From positions 3,596,001-3,660,000 of the forward strand of contig CP053169.1 of NCBI GenBank assembly GCA_014607495.2: a DNA stretch of 64,000 nucleotides, written 5' to 3'. The stretch comes from Carposina sasakii (lineage: Eukaryota > Arthropoda > Insecta > Lepidoptera > Carposinidae). Below the pieces are notes generated by a model. It worked only from the letters and a program-made list of their open reading frames with translations, was not told the origin of the DNA and searched no databases. Both the position numbers and the translations under genes were made by a program. The number at the start of each line of letters is the position of its first letter. The stretch's first letter is position 1. This document shows, one piece after another, positions 51,001 through 61,342 of this stretch.

Positions 51001-54000
51001 AAATAAAACATTATGTACCTATATATGTATGTACCAAAAAAGAGTTTCACAGTTCGCAGCACGTCCACGAGACTTCCTACTCCTGCACACTTTTGGAGGT
51101 CCATACCGGGTACAGCTCCTGCAACGTCAGCAGAAGCGAGCATAGCACATTCTTTAGACTGCCCACTTTTGCACACTTTTGGAGGTCCAAAACGGGGACA
51201 CCTCCGGTGCCGTCAGCAGCAGCGGGCACAAAATTTCAATTAGACTGCCTTACTTTGCACACTTTTGAAAATCCAGCGTCGCATCTTTGGCGCTGTCAGC
51301 AGGAGCTTGCTCACGTATAGTCGTGCTTCATACTATTTCGAGTCCGCTGTACAAAGTATGTACTTTCTATGTAATTTCATTTATAAAGTATGTACTGTAA
51401 ACAAACAACTTGTAACAAGTTGTTAATAAGGTTTTTATAGAAATATTATCCTAGTTTTCTTAGACATAAAAAACATAATCGTCCTACAAAATAAATACCT
51501 TCAATTATTCCACGGGTTGCCGGGCGCCGATGCTTAGGTACTGAAGTATTTCAGAGAAAATAGTCCTTATTTCAATAAGGCTGCGTATTATAAAAAATTT
51601 TTTTTTTACTTTGTAAGTATTTTCTATATGTATTCTATATTCTTTATTGTACACAGAAAAAAAATGCTATATTTTATAAGATAATGTACAAAGGCGAGCT
51701 TATCTCTAACATAGATTTCTTCCAGCCAACCATTTAATATAAATTTATTAGCGAAGAAAAAGAAAATCATACGTGCACAGCTAAATAATAATAAAAAAAA
51801 ATATATTCTTTCAGTTAGCGCGATTATACACCTTAATAGATATAACCTAAGGTTTAATTTATCACTACGATACTTGCAACGTAAATACTTTCAGTCTTCC
51901 ACGTATTTCGGCCCGTACCTGTTTGCAGGGCACCGCCGATGCCTAGTAAAGTTTTTCATACAAAAAATTTAGGTAAAAAAACCTTTTTAAAAACAAGCTT
52001 TTATTTAAATGCGCTAAAAAGAAAAAATAAACTTTTACACTAAAACTTTTACTGTTAATTTATAACGTCATTTCAAATTTAACACATTTGACACAATTTA
52101 TATGTTATAAAAGCTTGTCGCGACATTTAAGTACTCGTATTTACTCGTACGTTCTTACTTTTAAATGTTTATTAGGCAGCATCTTTGTGTTGATGTTTCA
52201 GATTTTCCCATATTGTTCCCACGCATATCGAAGAAATATCCGTCGACCCTTCCAGAGCTTCGTGTAGAAGAGTAAGAGAGTAATATACAACAGGGTTCGC
52301 CCCGGTGCCCCGAGGTGGTATGTTCACGACATCATGTCATCATGCCACTCAGTCCTCGGCACGGCCTCACCTTGACTTATTAAAAATTTAAAACTAAGAA
52401 AGTAAATACGAGTACTTAAATGTCGCGACAAGCTTTTATAACATATAAATTGTGTCAAATGTGTTAAATTTGAAATGACGTTATAAATTAACAGTAAAAG
52501 TTTTAGTGTAAAAGTTTTTTTTTTTCTTTTTAGCGCATTTAAATAAAAGCTTGTTTTTAAAAAGGTTTTTTTACCTAAATTTTATTTTATACTTTTTAGT
52601 TTTCACCTGGTAAGTTCCTAAGTCTGTTCATCTCATTCAACGCATTATTATTGCAAGGTCGTTTGCCAGTTAATTTTGAACAGTCCAGCTCTTCAATGAG
52701 GAGCCCTTCTAATGACTTCACCCTACTCAATTGCTTAAAAATATCTGTTTCAAAATAGATTTTCAAGTTTTAGAAGTCCGCCATATTGGATTAAGAGTGA
52801 CGTCACATTTTTTTCGAGTTACTCTCAGCTAGCCCTTTAATTTGATACCAATATTGTAGGAATGCATTAAAAATAATTGGTCTGCCATTGTGGGTATGCC
52901 GCCATGTTGGATTTAGAATGACGTCACACTGTTAATCATGCATTGTCATCCGAACTGAACGTGCTCACCAAATTTCAGCCCAATCGGTTGAGGGCAAGTG
53001 CCTCAATTTTAAGGCACTTGCCCTCAACCGATTGGGCTGAGTGAGTTGTAAGATTTCACCCGAACAAATATACATTGCAAGTTAAATAAAAGCTTGTAAT
53101 AAAAATAGTCCTTATTTCAATAAGGCTGCGTGTTATAATCCCGTTGTCAAAAAAAAAATACTTTTTTACTTTCAAAGTATTTTCTTTCACATAGCGCGCT
53201 TATGCACCTTAATAGATAAGGCCTAAGGTTTAATTTTGTATTCAAACTATCACTACGATACTTGCAAGGCAAATACTTTCAAAGTCTTACGCGTATTTCG
53301 GCCCGTAGGTACCTGGTTGTAGTAATCTCCGTAGAGATTGGTCGCCTTGGCCGAAATACGGTCGGAGATCATCATAACAATGGATTCAGGATGCTTCTGC
53401 GGCTGCCGCGATTTTGTAGTGCCTCAGAGATGTTTGCGCATACCCGAACAGATGATTTCTTCGCAATTATAAGGAAGAGAGCGGCTTCTCTACAAGCAAA
53501 GATGCGTAGCAGTAGCAATGGCATCCTGAAAACATTGTCAGGCAAATGTGATTCGGCCATGCTTAATCACATAATAGGGACCAGTATTGGTGCATAATAT
53601 TTTTATGATGGAATGGGTGCAACGTTTGATTTATAATTTAATTTATTTTTAATTTGTATTATTGTATTTTAATTATTGATTTAATTTGTTTCATTTATTT
53701 AATTCCATTTGTTTTAGTTTAATTGAAATTGATTTATTTTATTTGTTTGAGTTACTTTTTAATATAATTTCATTAATTAAATTTAATTAATATCCGCAAT
53801 TGCTTACTAACATAGATTAAGACTTTTACTAATACAAAAATGGAAATAAATTTTCTGAAATAAAATTTATATTATTATTATTTACGTACTTCCAAGTAAA
53901 AACATGGTTTTAAAACCAGGTCGCGTAAATACGCACCATCCCTGTGGGGGACTGGGTGACTGTGGGGGTGGTGAAAAGGGAAGTGCTTCCGGCCCCACCG

Positions 54001-57000
54001 GGCCACTAGTTGTTGTGTGGCCTATGTATATATTCCAATCATTGCGGGAAACTTCGATATCGCGTTCTAGGATTTCGCATTCGATTGTGGTTCTCTCCTG
54101 CATCCGATAGATGGCTCCGCTACATCACTCCCGTTCCAGACCAAAGGTCGATATGTCTTCGGCAGCACCCAGCGTGTACTCTTACAAGTATGCATTCAGG
54201 ACAGTGAGTCGACCGGAAAGTGTTTCGACGAGCGTGCAGGCGAGATGCGTTCTGGTCGGTGAGTCGACTGGGAACGTGTTGCAGGCGATGCGTTCTAGTC
54301 TTCTAGGCGACTGGGAACGTGACGCGGCTGATGTGTTCCGGTCTGCTCATTGACTGGGTACATGTCGTGCCGTGTTGCCGTTGCGTGCGTGCGTTACTAG
54401 CAGGTCCAGGAAGCTGTTATGGCGGCTTGTTATGGGTCTGCTGGCTGCTAGCGTGCTGCTGCTGCTGTCGTGGAAGGAGAGGAGAGGTGATATATAGAAG
54501 CCACTACTCGTACCTTTCTCTTCATTGATGTTGCGTAATTTAATTTTACTTTTGCGGATCATCGTGGACCGCCGACGACCACGGACGGGCACGCACCGTG
54601 GGATAGCCTCGTCCGTGGTGCGCGTTCGTCCGTAGCCGTCGGCGCGTCCGCGTCCGTCTGCAATATCACGGACCGTAGGAACCCACCTTAAAGTTGATCA
54701 ACCTAAGTAACTACAGCCTAGTTAACGAATAGTTTATGAATAGGCCATTGTATGTGCTAAGTTTCAGTTTTCAGGCATTTGTCTATACTTAGGTGTTAGG
54801 TGCGAGGTGGACGGATGACCTGGTCAAGGTTGCGGGCGTCGGTTGGATGCAGGCTGCTTCCGATCGGTCGGAGTGGAGGTTGTTGGGGGAGGCCTATGTT
54901 CAACAGTGGACTTCTCAGGGCTGTAAATGATGAGGTGTTATCTTATTTACTACTCCTAGGTTCTTTGGTAATTTGTTAATCATTGCATTATAAGTAGTTA
55001 CAAGCCACGAACTGAATCCAAGAACTACACAGAAAGTTAAAGGGACCTCAAAAACAACACAAAACAAATTTCAAATATTTCAGGCACCCAATATATACAT
55101 AGATAAATACCTACGTGTGCAACAAAGGGCTTCGAAAAGCTATGTGAATAGCCCACTAAAAAGAACCTACCCACAAAATTTCAGATCCCAAATCACATGT
55201 TTATTTTTCAGATAGTATGGACAATTCCTACACAACTCAGGAATGTTCATACAATCTTGAAAAATAAATATGTGACTTCGAGTCTCAAATTTAGGCAATA
55301 GGTTCTCTATAGTGGGCTATTTACATAGCTTTTCGCTTAACATACCCTTTCTGTTACACCCTGTATACACGTCTGTGTTCCCGAAGTGGGGTATCCAGAA
55401 CTGCTGGATCATAAAAGATCCCACAGCCAAATTTTGCATAGCGGGCATAGATAAATGATCAGCTTATCGGCTGAGATAATGGCCAAGTTCATTCCGTCTA
55501 TCTTACGTACACGGAAAGAGATCATCATCAGCTTATTGCAGTCCACTGCTGGATATAGGCCTCCTCCAGGGCACGCCACAAGACTGCCATGGGGGGTATT
55601 GCCCAAAGTCACCACGCTGGGCAGGCGGGTTGGTGATCGCAGTTTGTAGTTTTGGACTATGTTGTCAACACGGGAGGCGCTGCTGCGCACTTCCCAGAAA
55701 CCCTTAATCGCCTCCTACGATACCCACGGGCAGACATGTGGTGGTACGAATTCTACTCTGCCGGCACCACGCGGCCAACGGAACTAAACGGCCAAGCCTC
55801 TCATAAGCTCGTAGGACACCCTATAAAGGGCAATTACATGGTACACGGCCTGCGGGAAACTTGAGCTATAATATATGCAGGAAATACATTAAATGGACAG
55901 GTATATGTAACCATTGGTCAACAAATATTAACCGCGGGTCATCTGCAGTTGATTTCATATGGATAATTTAACATTATCTTCATACGTTTACGAGCATGAC
56001 GTTGGTAGACAATATTCTAACTATGTAGGTACCTATTGCAGATCGTTGATTTCTTCGTTGCTACGCGTCGTTACTATGCGTTAAGTGCATGTAATAAGTA
56101 TATAGTATACATATGTTGCGTAACTTCTAACTTAAGAGCCCGTACAAAGCCAGTAAAAAATCAAATTTCACCCGCACGCTTCACACCCCCCGCACTACTT
56201 TCAAAGCAATTTGAATTAAATTGAAAATTAGACCCAACTTTGTGATGAATTTATATCTAGAAAATATTTAAATTTCATGTTTTTCGCTTAATTCACTTTC
56301 TCGCAAATATGTATAATGTAATATCTATATTAAAAATATTTAATGATTTGTGGCTTTCTATCAAGTGTAAAAATCAAATTGAAAACCTTTGTACGCCCTC
56401 TTAAACCAGTGCTTATTGTATAGATACTTAGATAGGTACAATATTATTCATACTGCCTTGAATTAGGCGCATACTCGTACAGAGTGCAATAGAAGGAGTT
56501 TGTTAGGCGAAATGCAAATTAAAATATGGGCTACTGAGCTACCAAATGATATAATATCTATTTTATTCTTCGCTAGGCACAATATTTAATACTCGACATG
56601 TTAATTCTATAACATTATTGCTTAACATACTGTACGACCTTGTATATTGTGTTGTTTATGTTGAAGTTTTTTTATTGGCCGAATTGACAAAATTGTTTCT
56701 GCCACTGTAGTACAAAGGAAATGTTTGATTGTTTCAGACAAGAATCTTCTGAAACTGTTCGTCAGAGGTTGCAGGATGAACCTGCAGAGGGCGCGGAAAA
56801 AGTTCGAGACCTTCTGCATCTCCAGGACCAGGTGTCCTGATATCTACCAATACAAAAGTCTGACTTCTTCTCCGCTCAAAGACGTTACAAAATTTATGTG
56901 AGTTTGTGAAAAGGTATCATTTGTTAGTACCACTAGTGGTGCTGTTTTCAATATAACATCAAGTCATATAGTTATTCACCATGATCCTGATGAGGAAGAC

Positions 57001-60000
57001 TAAAATTGCAGTAGACTGGCGCATCTTGCAATAACAATTCGACGATAAAAATTTTATCATTAGGTATAAATAACGGGAGCAATGCTCGAATCACTCTATC
57101 TGTTTAAAACAAATTAAATGTGATGTATTGCTAAGATAAATGTTAAAAAGTAAGTAGTTAAGTTTTCTGGAGATCCCTGCTATCTGGCATAGTATCTACC
57201 AAATTTTATTCATGACAGTATGACAGTCTTTGCAAGTTCTACACGGTAGTACTAATTATTAACCCAAATAACCCAAATGGACCGGCAATCCATGCGTTTT
57301 AGTAGCTTTAGGTATCTATTCGTACATCTGTGATGGTAAATCACGATGTCGATATTAAAATATTTCCAACAGCCAATAAACATCTAGAAATAATAAGGAA
57401 TGCTCACTGGTTTGTTTAGCACTACCAGTTTCTTTGTTAGACTAGATTTGTGACTGAACGAGTATTAATAAGATCTTCAAGATTTAATAACCAATCAATA
57501 AATATAAGATCATGGAATTTTCTCACACCTGTACCTTATACAATATATACGGTACAGGTGTGAGAAAATTCCGAAAATGTACTTATAGGTACCTATAAGT
57601 ATGAGATAAGTGTGGACTCAATTCGGGGCGTTGTCCTTGGCCCAGGCAATGTGACACGGATTAGGCTATAAACAATATAATTTACGATAGTTCATTTAAA
57701 GCAGCTTCCTCACATCCTGAAGCAAAATCTCTATTTAAAGTTACTCCAATAGAAAAGTTCAGGAGCAGCACCTAGGTACATAGCAACTACCTATATATAA
57801 ACCTAGAATATTCTCTTACAGAGATATAGTACCTTTACCAAAGCTCACAGACGAAGGATACCGGGTGACAGTGTACAGAATCCGGCCGGACTACCCGGAG
57901 CACTGCGCCGACCTCGTCGCCACCTGCCGAGCCATCTACCTGATCGCCGACACGAGGATGCACGACGAGACCCTTATTGCGGGCGATGTCTTCGTTTGGG
58001 AGGTATGTATTTTAAGTTTATTATTAGGAACCACCTAGATTGTTGTTTTTGTGCCCAAGCAGCCAGAAATGTGGAAATGTCACACACACTTTTCACCACT
58101 AACTTACCCTAACGTCCCAATACTTTTGGAGAGACGGAATTATATCCTCTCGTAACTTTATCGTATGTGATATATGATGCACATACGGACAGAGATAGTT
58201 ATGTAATTTTAATAAAAAGTCTCATCGGGGATCAAAATAATCTAGACAATTGACCTTAGAGTATATGACGAATCTGCCATAAACGGTTATCAAATGTAGG
58301 AAGTAGAGCCAGTTTGGCTTCTTTAAATAAAATGTGTTTTGCGTTGCTAACATTTAAAACAGGACAGTACCAACGCTATATTTACACTGAAAACGATATC
58401 CAAAGGTGATCGTTTCCCTTCTTTTCTTTATTCTTTCATATAAACTGGTTTTAGTCGTGCTATATTTTAAGACGCACTAACTTTCACAGACCGTTTCTGC
58501 CACTGCACAGTGTCTTAGTACTCACATAAGAAACGCTATTAAACAATTAGTAAAAGCGGGTAGATGAGATAGTATGGTTCGCTAACAAGAATAAGCTACC
58601 ATTCCACCAAAGATGTGCTATGCTGCGTCGCTACGTATGCATATAGTGTGATCTCTGATTGGAATATAAACAATACATCCATAGCAACATGAACAACATC
58701 AACATGAAAGGCAGCCTAATGTTTCTACTTTACATACTGTTAGGAAACTTGACAAGGAATTCAATGTTCATGCAATTTTATATTCAATTTATACCGAAAT
58801 TGGAAAGTAAGCCCAAAAATTCGTGCTTAAACTAAAGTTTCACAATTTCTTCCCACAGACGTCCAACCTCCGCGGCAGCCTCGCTTCCAAGCTGGCGTCC
58901 AGCGTGGGTGCCATCCGCCGCAGCATACAGCTGGCTCAGGGAGCATACCCGCAGCGCATGAAGCAGATCCACGTGGTCGGCGCTCCAGGGTACATCGCCG
59001 CCGCCATGCAACTCATGCGCTCGCTTGTTAACGAGAAGATTAAGAAACGAGTAAGTTTATTTGAAGAAAAAACCGACTCAGTTTCACTCTCAAGACTAAG
59101 ACGAGTCTATGATACACTCTCAAGCTCAAATGCGACAAGTAGAGATTGCAACCCGGTATGTTTTTCAACCCGGCCGGGCCCGGTAACATTCACCGCCAAC
59201 ACGGGTTGATGTGTTAGGATGAAACCTTTAAAGTATTTTATGAAAATTTTCTTTAATTTAAGTAAATGGAGGAAAAAACAATGAATCCATAAGATTATTC
59301 ACGCTACACCGTGTCGCGACCGGTTCGGGCCTCGGCCGGGACACGTCCGCTGTGCGCCCGGCCGGACCACTCATTCATGTTACACCGGGTTGTTTGGGTG
59401 TATTATTTGCACGACTATAGGGGAAGATTGGGTAATGGGGGTCACTTGAATTAGAATACAAAAGCTAAAATTAACAAAAAAATTATTGCCTCATAACAAA
59501 ATTTACTTAATTAGCTATAATTTGAGATCAGTAATCATACTTTTAATCATGGGAAATATTATTAAAAAAAAACTTTAATTGCACTAAGTTACGGGTAATT
59601 GAGGTCACCTTGTGGGGAGGATCATACAAAAAAAACAATGACGTCTGATACAGGGGTATCGTTGGATTCCTGGAGAATCGTGCTCTTTACTCTTTCGGTC
59701 CCCTTCTTCGGCACGCGCGTAATTACACGCGTCGCATTTATGCAGAAAACGCAGTGGACCCTAATATTTTGGAAAGCAGACACTTCCCAGGTATGTTTCC
59801 CGGTTCGGGCCAAAAATCGTATCTTTTTCGGGACACGGGTAATGGGGTCCGCTGAAGAAAAAAATAATAAACACAAAATATACATTGCGCCCGGCATACG
59901 GACCACTCATTCATCCGTAAAAATTTACATCGGCGAGCCGCAAAAACAAAACACACCTCTCATTCTCTATGTTCGCTATACCCACGCGGCACGCTGGGTG

Positions 60001-61306
60001 TATTATTTGCACGACTATATCTGTGTTACGTGGATTTTGTTAGCGGACCGTGCCGGAGCCGGGAAACAATACCTACCCACCGACATATCAATGCCGTGCT
60101 CCGGCCGAGTCCCGGCGGCGCACGGCCGGGGCACGGCCTAGCCACGGTCAGGCATGAATTACTTCATACAAAAAGTATACCATAATATTAAGTACCACGG
60201 CCCGGTCGCGACACGGTGTAGCGTGAATCATCCTTTAATCAGTCTCAAAATCACGAGTTTTTAATACAGAATCAGTTACTTTCACTTTTGAACGAAATAG
60301 TAACATTAGTGTTAATTTTAATTAATTAAAAATTAATAATTTTACTAATTATCTTCAAGCAAGCATTAGTATTTAATAATTAAGTTTAGGATAGAAATGT
60401 TTTCCACGCGCTGATGAAATGCCTGAATTTAGAGGATTTCAAGAAAAAGTTTGGAAAGTAGTCAGATTATTTATGAAGTAGGAACGGAGAGCGGCCAATA
60501 GCGCATCAGAACATCGCGGTTCGCAGCGCTTGCCATGCCAATTTTCTACAAGTTGGGGCTTCCGTGCCGCAGTTTTCGTACCTACCGGGCCCGGTTTGCA
60601 ATCTCTAGCGACAAGCCGTTTAGGCTCTAGAGCGCACCAAAGACCCTCGCCGATATGCTAAGCGTGGCTGTGGGATCTCCTATATGATCCTGCAGTTCTG
60701 GCTACCCCCATTTCGGGAACTCCGCCGTGTGTATATGTATGTATGTATTAAAAATAAGCTAGTGCCTATGAAATAGGGGAATGTAAGTTTCGATATGTCA
60801 CGATGTTCCATGTTATTTTTAAGCAACTAAATGAAACAAGGGAAACTGCAATAGAACTGCCTAGTCAACATATATGGCTACTCAACTTATATTTCATTCA
60901 AATCAAACACATGTTTGTGATGCGGGTTCACTTCATTGATAAATTAAATACGACTTATTACCAAAAAACCTTCATAGAAAAGACATAAATGGGTGCAGAT
61001 AGACTAATTAATAGGGACAATAAACATTTCGAATTTATTACATCCTACATTTTTTTTCCACAGTACTACATCCACGACAAAGCTGAAGATCTCCTAGAGC
61101 ACTTTCCTGCACACGTACTGCCGGTGGAGTGGGGCGGACGGGAGGAGTCCATAGAGGTCCTCGCAAAGAAGTGGATGCGGCGCGTCGACGAATGCAGAGA
61201 ATACCTGCGAGACCTTAGCGAATATTCCAACGTACCCCCAGTTATTGAAACTGATAACGACATATACGGCACTGTGGGCGCCTTCAGAAAACTAGATATC
61301 GATTAG
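41856..61306 (+). CDS. CRAL-TRIO domain lipid-transfer protein (alpha-TTP-like), 5 coding exons
   Basis: CRAL-TRIO (Sec14-like) proteins carry hydrophobic ligands such as tocopherol or retinoids in a cytosolic pocket; the ligand here cannot be told from sequence. Exons 41856-42003, 56738-56897, 57822-58002, 58859-59050 and 61064-61306 join in phase to 924 nt (307 aa), the usual length for this group. The N-terminal helical CRAL-TRIO-N part is in exons 1-2 (DKNLLKLFVRGCR), the pocket domain in exons 3-5. Family-typical stretches are YPQRMKQIHVVGAPGY, VNEKIKKRYYIHD and FPAHVLPVEWGG. It ends in TAG at 61304-61306, with AATAAA at 61337-61342. Intron 1 is 14.7 kb and full of transposons; intron 4 holds a hAT element. 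The five junctions are GT-AG. Insects have many paralogues, so no symbol is given. Confidence 0.93.
43034..43714. repeat. About 220-bp direct duplication around a Helitron
   Basis: 43034-43252 (TTTCATCACTATGTACGTAT ... TATAGAAATGTCTTTCCGAA) recurs at about 43493-43714. The Helitron copy fills the space between. Confidence 0.85.
43252..43480 (-). mobile_element. Helitron (short, reverse orientation)
   Basis: CTAGTGGACGCCCGCGACTC start, with CATCGAAATCGGTTCAGCCG inside; a sister of the copy at 35665. Confidence 0.72.
44221..44481. mobile_element. CAGGGTG palindromic MITE (copy 4)
   Basis: 261 bp, CAGGGTGTAACAAAAAGGGT / CCCCTTTTGTTACACCCTG, TA on both flanks. Confidence 0.88.
47285..47470 (-). 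mobile_element. Helitron fragment (reverse orientation)
   Basis: GACTCCGTCCAAGGACTGCA ... AAATCGGTTCAGCCGTTTCC ... ATTTTATTATATG. The CTAG end is lost. Confidence 0.65.
47898..48063. mobile_element. hAT-type MITE
   Basis: CAGGGGTTGCCAAGATTG at the left, inverted CTTTGGGAACCACTA at the right. 8-bp flanks GTCTAAGG / ATCTAAGG (7 of 8 match). Confidence 0.75.
48989..49456. mobile_element. TA-flanked MITE (family D)
   Basis: CAGGATGTTTGTGACAGGCA left, inverted GGCTGTCACACACACCCTG right, TA on both sides. It is only 8 bp from the next MITE. Confidence 0.78.
49465..49843 (-). mobile_element. TA-flanked MITE, family B (copy 2, inverted)
   Basis: CAGGGTAATTTTTGGTCGTC to AAAACACCCTG, the reverse orientation of 11700-12066; TA on both flanks. 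Confidence 0.8.
49885..50006. mobile_element. hAT-type MITE fragment
   Basis: CAGTCTTTCCCAAAGTGGGC then GATAACGCCCCC, a typical hAT MITE end, closing near TTTGCAAACCTCTACTCTAAAC. Confidence 0.5.
51050..51320. repeat. Three-copy tandem repeat of about 95 bp
   Basis: 'TTTGCACACTTTTGGAGGTCC...GTCAGCAG(A/C)AGCG' occurs three times, at about 51085, 51168 and 51252, with divergence increasing to the right. Confidence 0.7.
51964..52583. repeat. Foldback element with about 182-bp arms
   Basis: Left arm 51964-52145 and right arm 52401-52583 are nearly identical inverted copies (AAAATTTAGGTAAAAAAACC ... CGACATTTAAGTACTCGTAT), with a 255-bp spacer. Confidence 0.88.
52975..53040. repeat. Perfect 28-bp hairpin
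   Basis: TCAGCCCAATCGGTTGAGGG... (52975-53002) is followed after 10 nt by its exact inverse (53013-53040). Confidence 0.95.
53262..53882 (+). pseudogene. LINE 3' end with ATT-repeat tail
   Basis: DDFFAIIRKRAASLQAKMRS then SSNGILKTLSGKCDSAMLNH is the C-terminus of a jockey/CR1-type LINE protein. An AT-rich 3' region ending TTATATTATTATTATTTA follows. 5'-truncated. Confidence 0.75.
53900..54118 (+). repeat. Dispersed repeat, inverted copy of 4690-4850
   Basis: GGTGGTGAAAAGGGAAGTGC then TTCCGGCC ... CATCCGATAGATGGCTCCGC TACAT. Confidence 0.65.
54180..54370. repeat. Degenerate tandem repeat of about 50 bp
   Basis: 'GAGTCGAC(C/T)GG(A/G)A..GTGT(T)...GATGCGTTCT' recurs about four times from GTGAGTCGACCGGAAAGTGT onward. 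Confidence 0.5.
54790..54930 (+). mobile_element. RTE-type LINE 3' end fragment (copy 2)
   Basis: Same C-terminal coding as 2885-3262: GGTTGGATGCAGGCTGCTTC to ACTTCTCAGGGCTGTAAATG. Confidence 0.72.
55128..55363. mobile_element. CAGGGTG palindromic MITE (copy 5, left end truncated)
   Basis: Begins inside the arm (CTTCGAAAAGCTATGTGAAT) and ends TTCTGTTACACCCTG. Confidence 0.78.
55507..55800. repeat. LINE-tail repeat, copy 2
   Basis: CATCATCAGCTTATTGCAGTC then CACTGCTGGATATAGGCCTC; matches 18975-19275. Confidence 0.7.
56738..56897 (+). CDS. CRAL-TRIO gene exon 2 (CRAL-TRIO-N)
   Basis: DKNLLKLFVRGCRMNLQRAR, then KKFETFCISRTRCPDIYQY: the FLRGCKF-like CRAL-TRIO-N signature. Acceptor TTTCAG, donor GTGAGT. 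Confidence 0.94.
57514..57572. repeat. Perfect 22-bp hairpin in CRAL-TRIO intron 2
   Basis: GGAATTTTCTCACACCTGTA+CC at 57514-57535, exact inverse at 57551-57572, 15-nt loop. Confidence 0.93.
57822..58002 (+). CDS. CRAL-TRIO gene exon 3
   Basis: DIVPLPKLTDEGYRVTVYRI to MHDETLIAGDVFVWE: the first beta-strand and helix of the lipid-binding domain (GYRVTVYRIR). Confidence 0.94.
58859..59050 (+). CDS. CRAL-TRIO gene exon 4 (lipid pocket)
   Basis: 64 codons containing YPQRMKQIHVVGAPGYIAAA, the conserved 'YP.R.K.IH.(I/V)N.P' strand, then LMRSLVNEKIKKR before GTAAGT. Confidence 0.95.
59140..60607. mobile_element. hAT-type element in CRAL-TRIO intron 4, exact 8-bp target duplication
   Basis: Ends TAGAGATTGCAACCCGG / CCGGTTTGCAATCTCTA. 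GCGACAAG flanks both sides (59132-59139 and 60608-60615). Inside is a second pair of inverted ends, ATTCACGCTACACCGTGTCG at 59297 and its inverse ending 60228, and two copies of GTGTATTATTTGCACGACTA. No transposase seen; the 180-codon open frame at 59599-60141 is repeat read-through. Confidence 0.92.
61064..61306 (+). CDS. CRAL-TRIO gene exon 5 (end of domain, stop)
   Basis: YYIHDKAEDLLEHFPAHVLP then VEWGG, the conserved end of the CRAL-TRIO domain, and a 55-residue charged tail ending RKLDID. TAG stop. Confidence 0.95.
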   Translation, partial: YYIHDKAEDLLEHFPAHVLPVEWGGREESIEVLAKKWMRRVDECREYLRDLSEYSNVPPVIETDNDIYGTVGAFRKLDID

Positions 61307-61336
61307 CAGTACTTATGTTAAATTATTCTTAGTGTT

Positions 61337-61342
61337 AATAAA
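61337..61342 (+). terminator. Poly(A) signal AATAAA of the CRAL-TRIO gene
   Basis: First AATAAA after the stop codon, 31 bp downstream. This would make a very short 3' UTR. Confidence 0.6.

Larger units (their letters stand above)
51556..53330. repeat. Direct repeats flanking a foldback insertion
   Basis: 51556-51940 (AAAATAGTCCTTATTTCAAT then AAGGCTGCGT ... CGTATTTCGGCCCGTA) recurs at 53100-53320. Between them lies the inverted repeat at 51964-52583 plus about 500 bp of other sequence. Confidence 0.65.
48317..54690. mobile_element. Possible large inverted-end transposon (6.4 kb), ends with GTCCGTGG repeats
   Basis: Left end AAGGTGGGTTCCTACGGTCC then GTGATATTGC; right end the exact inverse, GCAATATCACGGACCGTAGG then AACCCACCTT. 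Both ends carry many sub-terminal CGTCCGTGG/CCACGGAC motifs (48340-48560, 54560-54670). No clear target duplication and no transposase; the interior is filled with other repeats. The two ends could instead belong to one element split by insertions. Confidence 0.7.
42004..56737 (+). other. CRAL-TRIO intron 1 (14.7 kb)
   Basis: This intron takes up three quarters of the gene. I see no second gene inside. It is mostly repeats: Helitrons (43252, 47285), MITEs (44221, 47898, 48989, 49465, 55128), LINE ends and a foldback element. Stretches 42004-43030 and 44487-47280 show nothing recognisable. Confidence 0.75.

Noticed and set aside
42004..56737. A nested gene inside the 14.7-kb CRAL-TRIO intron
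   Set aside because: All longer ORFs there are LINE ends, tandem repeats or transposon ends.
57514..57572. miRNA precursor
   Set aside because: A perfect 22-bp stem with 15-nt loop is too short and too perfect for a normal animal precursor; reported as a hairpin only.
59599..60141. 180-codon ORF on the plus strand
   Set aside because: It lies wholly inside the hAT element and crosses fragments of a family B MITE and repeated GC-rich ends; no domain recognised.
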